Positions 6,091-7,079 of a DNA stretch of 7,079 nucleotides are shown piece by piece (position 1 is the first letter of the stretch; each line of letters opens with the position of its first letter). Source of the DNA: an uncultured Collinsella sp. (GTDB lineage: Bacteria > Actinomycetota > Coriobacteriia > Coriobacteriales > Coriobacteriaceae); the NCBI GenBank assembly GCA_900545615.1, contig UQZM01000076.1:1-7079 (forward strand). Direction: 5' to 3'. A program made the position numbers and the translations under genes. The notes beneath the pieces are model-generated. The model was not told where the DNA came from. It was given only the letters and a program-made list of their open reading frames with translations, and did no database searches.

Positions 6091-6729
6091 ATGATCTGGT
6101 TTACCAGCGATACCCATTTTGGGCACGAGAACATGCTGCGGCTCTGCGACAGGCTGTGGTCGGCCGTTGCGCAGATGAACGACGCCATGGTCGCCAGCAT
6201 TAATAGCAAGGTTGGCGAGGACGATGAGCTCTATATCCTGGGCGACTTCAGCTTTAAGATGACAGCCCAAGAAGCCTACGAGCTGCGCAAAAGGATTGCC
6301 TGTAAGCGCGTTCATCTGCTGCCCGGCAATCACGACAAGGATTGGTCACAGCCCGCGGTGGCGGGTGCTTTTATCGTTGAGCCGCCCATTTGCGTGCTCA
6401 AGATCGACTGCCAAAAAATCGTGATGAGCCACTATCCCATGGTTGACTGGCAGGGCATGTCGCATGGCGGCTGGCATCTGCATGGGCATATCCACAGCGG
6501 CGGCGGCGCGTATAACGAGTTCAACCGCAAGCAGGGGCTGCTGCGCTACGACGTGGGTGTGGACGCCAACAGCTACGCCCCGGTGAGCCTGGACGAGCTC
6601 AAGACGTGGTTTGCGCAGGTAGACGAGCCGGTGTGCTGCGTTAAATGGCCGTGGTGGGTCAATGCTACGGGCGACGAGCAGATCGAGCACGATCTCGAAA
6701 CCTATAAGAGGGAAGTGGTAGTCCGATGA
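6091..6729 (+). CDS. calcineurin-like metallophosphoesterase
   Basis: A 212-aa protein with the full set of dinuclear metal motifs: D7-T-H9 near the N-terminus (WFTSDTHFGH), G51-D52 (YILGDF), G79-N80-H81-D82, S113-H114-Y115-P116, and H131-G-H133-x-H135 (HLHGHIH). The remaining 75 residues form the family-variable end. Such enzymes hydrolyse phosphomonoesters or phosphodiesters; DTHFGHxN members are often annotated only as metallophosphoesterase or hydrolase, and the substrate is unknown here. The start at 6091 has TAGGAGGT at 6079-6086. Its stop overlaps the start of the next gene (ATGA, 6726-6729), which points to translational coupling of two phosphoesterases of the same fold. Confidence 0.93.
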   Translation: MIWFTSDTHFGHENMLRLCDRLWSAVAQMNDAMVASINSKVGEDDELYILGDFSFKMTAQEAYELRKRIACKRVHLLPGNHDKDWSQPAVAGAFIVEPPICVLKIDCQKIVMSHYPMVDWQGMSHGGWHLHGHIHSGGGAYNEFNRKQGLLRYDVGVDANSYAPVSLDELKTWFAQVDEPVCCVKWPWWVNATGDEQIEHDLETYKREVVVR

Positions 6730-6983
6730 CGGTCTATGTGACGGGCGATATTCACGGCGGCCTCGACATGCAAAAGCTCCGCGACTGGGAACTCGGGGAT
6801 AGTCTTGCCAGCGACGACTATCTGATTGTCGCCGGCGATTTTGGCTTTCCATGGGATTTCTCTGCCGAGGAATGTGCTGACATCGCGTGGTTGGAGTCGC
6901 GCCCCTACACGGTGCTCTTTGTTGACGGCAATCACGAGCGCTTCGACCATTGGGCGGAGCGCCCTATGGAGTCAAGACTTTAG
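6726..6983 (+). pseudogene. second metallophosphoesterase, broken after the third metal motif
   Basis: An 85-aa frame with the N-terminal half of a calcineurin-like phosphoesterase: D8-I-H10 (VTGDIHGG), G37-D38 (IVAGDFGFPW) and G68-N69-H70-E71. Homologues are usually well over 200 aa and carry further His motifs (a later H and GHxH); none is present here. After about ERPMES the frame ends at TAG 6981-6983. The remaining bases in the other frames do not resume a phosphoesterase, so a simple one-base frameshift is unlikely; a deletion or insertion joint at about 6960-6975 fits better. Metal binding would be incomplete, so the product is probably inactive. The start overlaps the stop of the preceding gene. 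Because the window ends about 100 bp later, an assembly misjoin is also possible. Confidence 0.75.
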
Positions 6984-7079
6984 TCTGCTGGGCGCGCAGC
7001 GGCCAGCTTCAACCCACCCGCTATGCGGGTGGAGACAAACGGCTTTACAAAGCCACCCCTCCGGCCGATATTGACGATT
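6950..7079 (+). other. open frame resembling a MerR/excisionase-type helix-turn-helix, no proper start, runs off the right edge
   Basis: The frame that includes 6962-6964 is open from 6926 to the end. From 6965 it reads YGVKTLVCWARSGQL, then PTRYAGGDKRLY, and an acidic ADIDD end. The pattern GV..TL..WAR.G.L.P.R..GG.KRLY is that of the winged helix-turn-helix in MerR-like and excisionase-like DNA-binding proteins, where the last part forms the wing. The stretch between GV and TL is about two residues shorter than usual. No ATG or ribosome binding site precedes it; TTG at 6950 is the only nearby start. It therefore looks like a fragment of a different gene joined to the broken phosphoesterase. 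This is a motif judgement only. Confidence 0.4.
7014..7054 (+). repeat. two adjacent perfect hairpins with an alternative pairing
   Basis: CCACCCGC (7014-7021) pairs with GCGGGTGG (7025-7032) around a TAT loop. GGCTTT (7041-7046) pairs with AAAGCC (7049-7054). A second CCACCC copy at 7053-7058 could compete for GGGTGG (7027-7032), so two exclusive folds are possible. Hairpins like these occur at ends of IS200/IS605-type elements, but the same bases also read as the helix-turn-helix-like frame, so the palindromes may be incidental. Confidence 0.45.

Noticed and set aside
5848..6333. Minus-strand open frame of 161 codons
   Set aside because: It is antisense to the small membrane protein and the first metallophosphoesterase, with no domain content.
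6972..7079. Left end of an IS200/IS605-family element disrupting the phosphoesterase gene
   Set aside because: The hairpins are suggestive, but no transposase, target motif or right end can be seen, and another frame reads as a helix-turn-helix fragment. Left as an open alternative, not called.
1..7079. CRISPR array, tRNA or rRNA genes
   Set aside because: No regularly spaced direct repeats and no cloverleaf or rRNA-like conserved stretches were seen on either strand.

Overview
The window looks like a chromosomal fragment of a moderately GC-rich actinobacterium, most likely a gut Coriobacteriia such as Collinsella. This rests on overall gene style: GC-rich codons at both ends, a DUF4342 protein paired with an OmpR-type response regulator, a gene that appears to be leaderless, and small metallophosphoesterase genes. 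No rRNA, tRNA or species marker is present, so the assignment is an inference from general familiarity.

Layout. (1) 1-1007, minus strand: a two-gene unit, a DUF4342/UBA-like membrane protein followed 18 nt later by a response regulator whose C-terminal part lies beyond the left edge. (2) 1008-1566: a 559-bp divergent intergenic region. It holds a candidate promoter for the minus-strand unit, a roughly 197-bp long inverted repeat (MITE- or hairpin-like), and a compact promoter for the next gene flanked by two TTGCAA half-sites. (3) 1567-2691, plus strand: an AbiEi-family antitoxin/regulator with no visible AbiEii toxin, then a MutT-type Nudix hydrolase. (4) 2696-2733: a strong stem-loop that can terminate transcription from both sides. 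(5) 2734-5610, minus strand: a 958-aa protein joining a phospholipase-D-type nuclease domain, an SF2 DEAH helicase and a C-terminal DUF3427-like region. It is convergent with the Nudix gene. (6) 5811-7079, plus strand: a small two-helix membrane protein, an intact calcineurin-like metallophosphoesterase, and a second metallophosphoesterase joined by a 4-nt overlap and broken after about 82 residues. Beyond the break, another frame reads like a MerR/excisionase helix-turn-helix fragment.

How the parts may work together. The outer genes look like ordinary signalling or housekeeping loci. The middle block (AbiEi-like regulator, Nudix hydrolase, PLD-helicase-DUF3427) has the look of an accessory or defence cassette: antitoxin-type regulation, a nucleotide-processing enzyme, and a nuclease-helicase that could act on foreign or damaged nucleic acid. 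Parts of it are clearly more AT-rich than the flanks (17 G/C of 60 at 2881-2940). That these three genes form one system is a hypothesis; only their adjacency and the shared terminator are seen.
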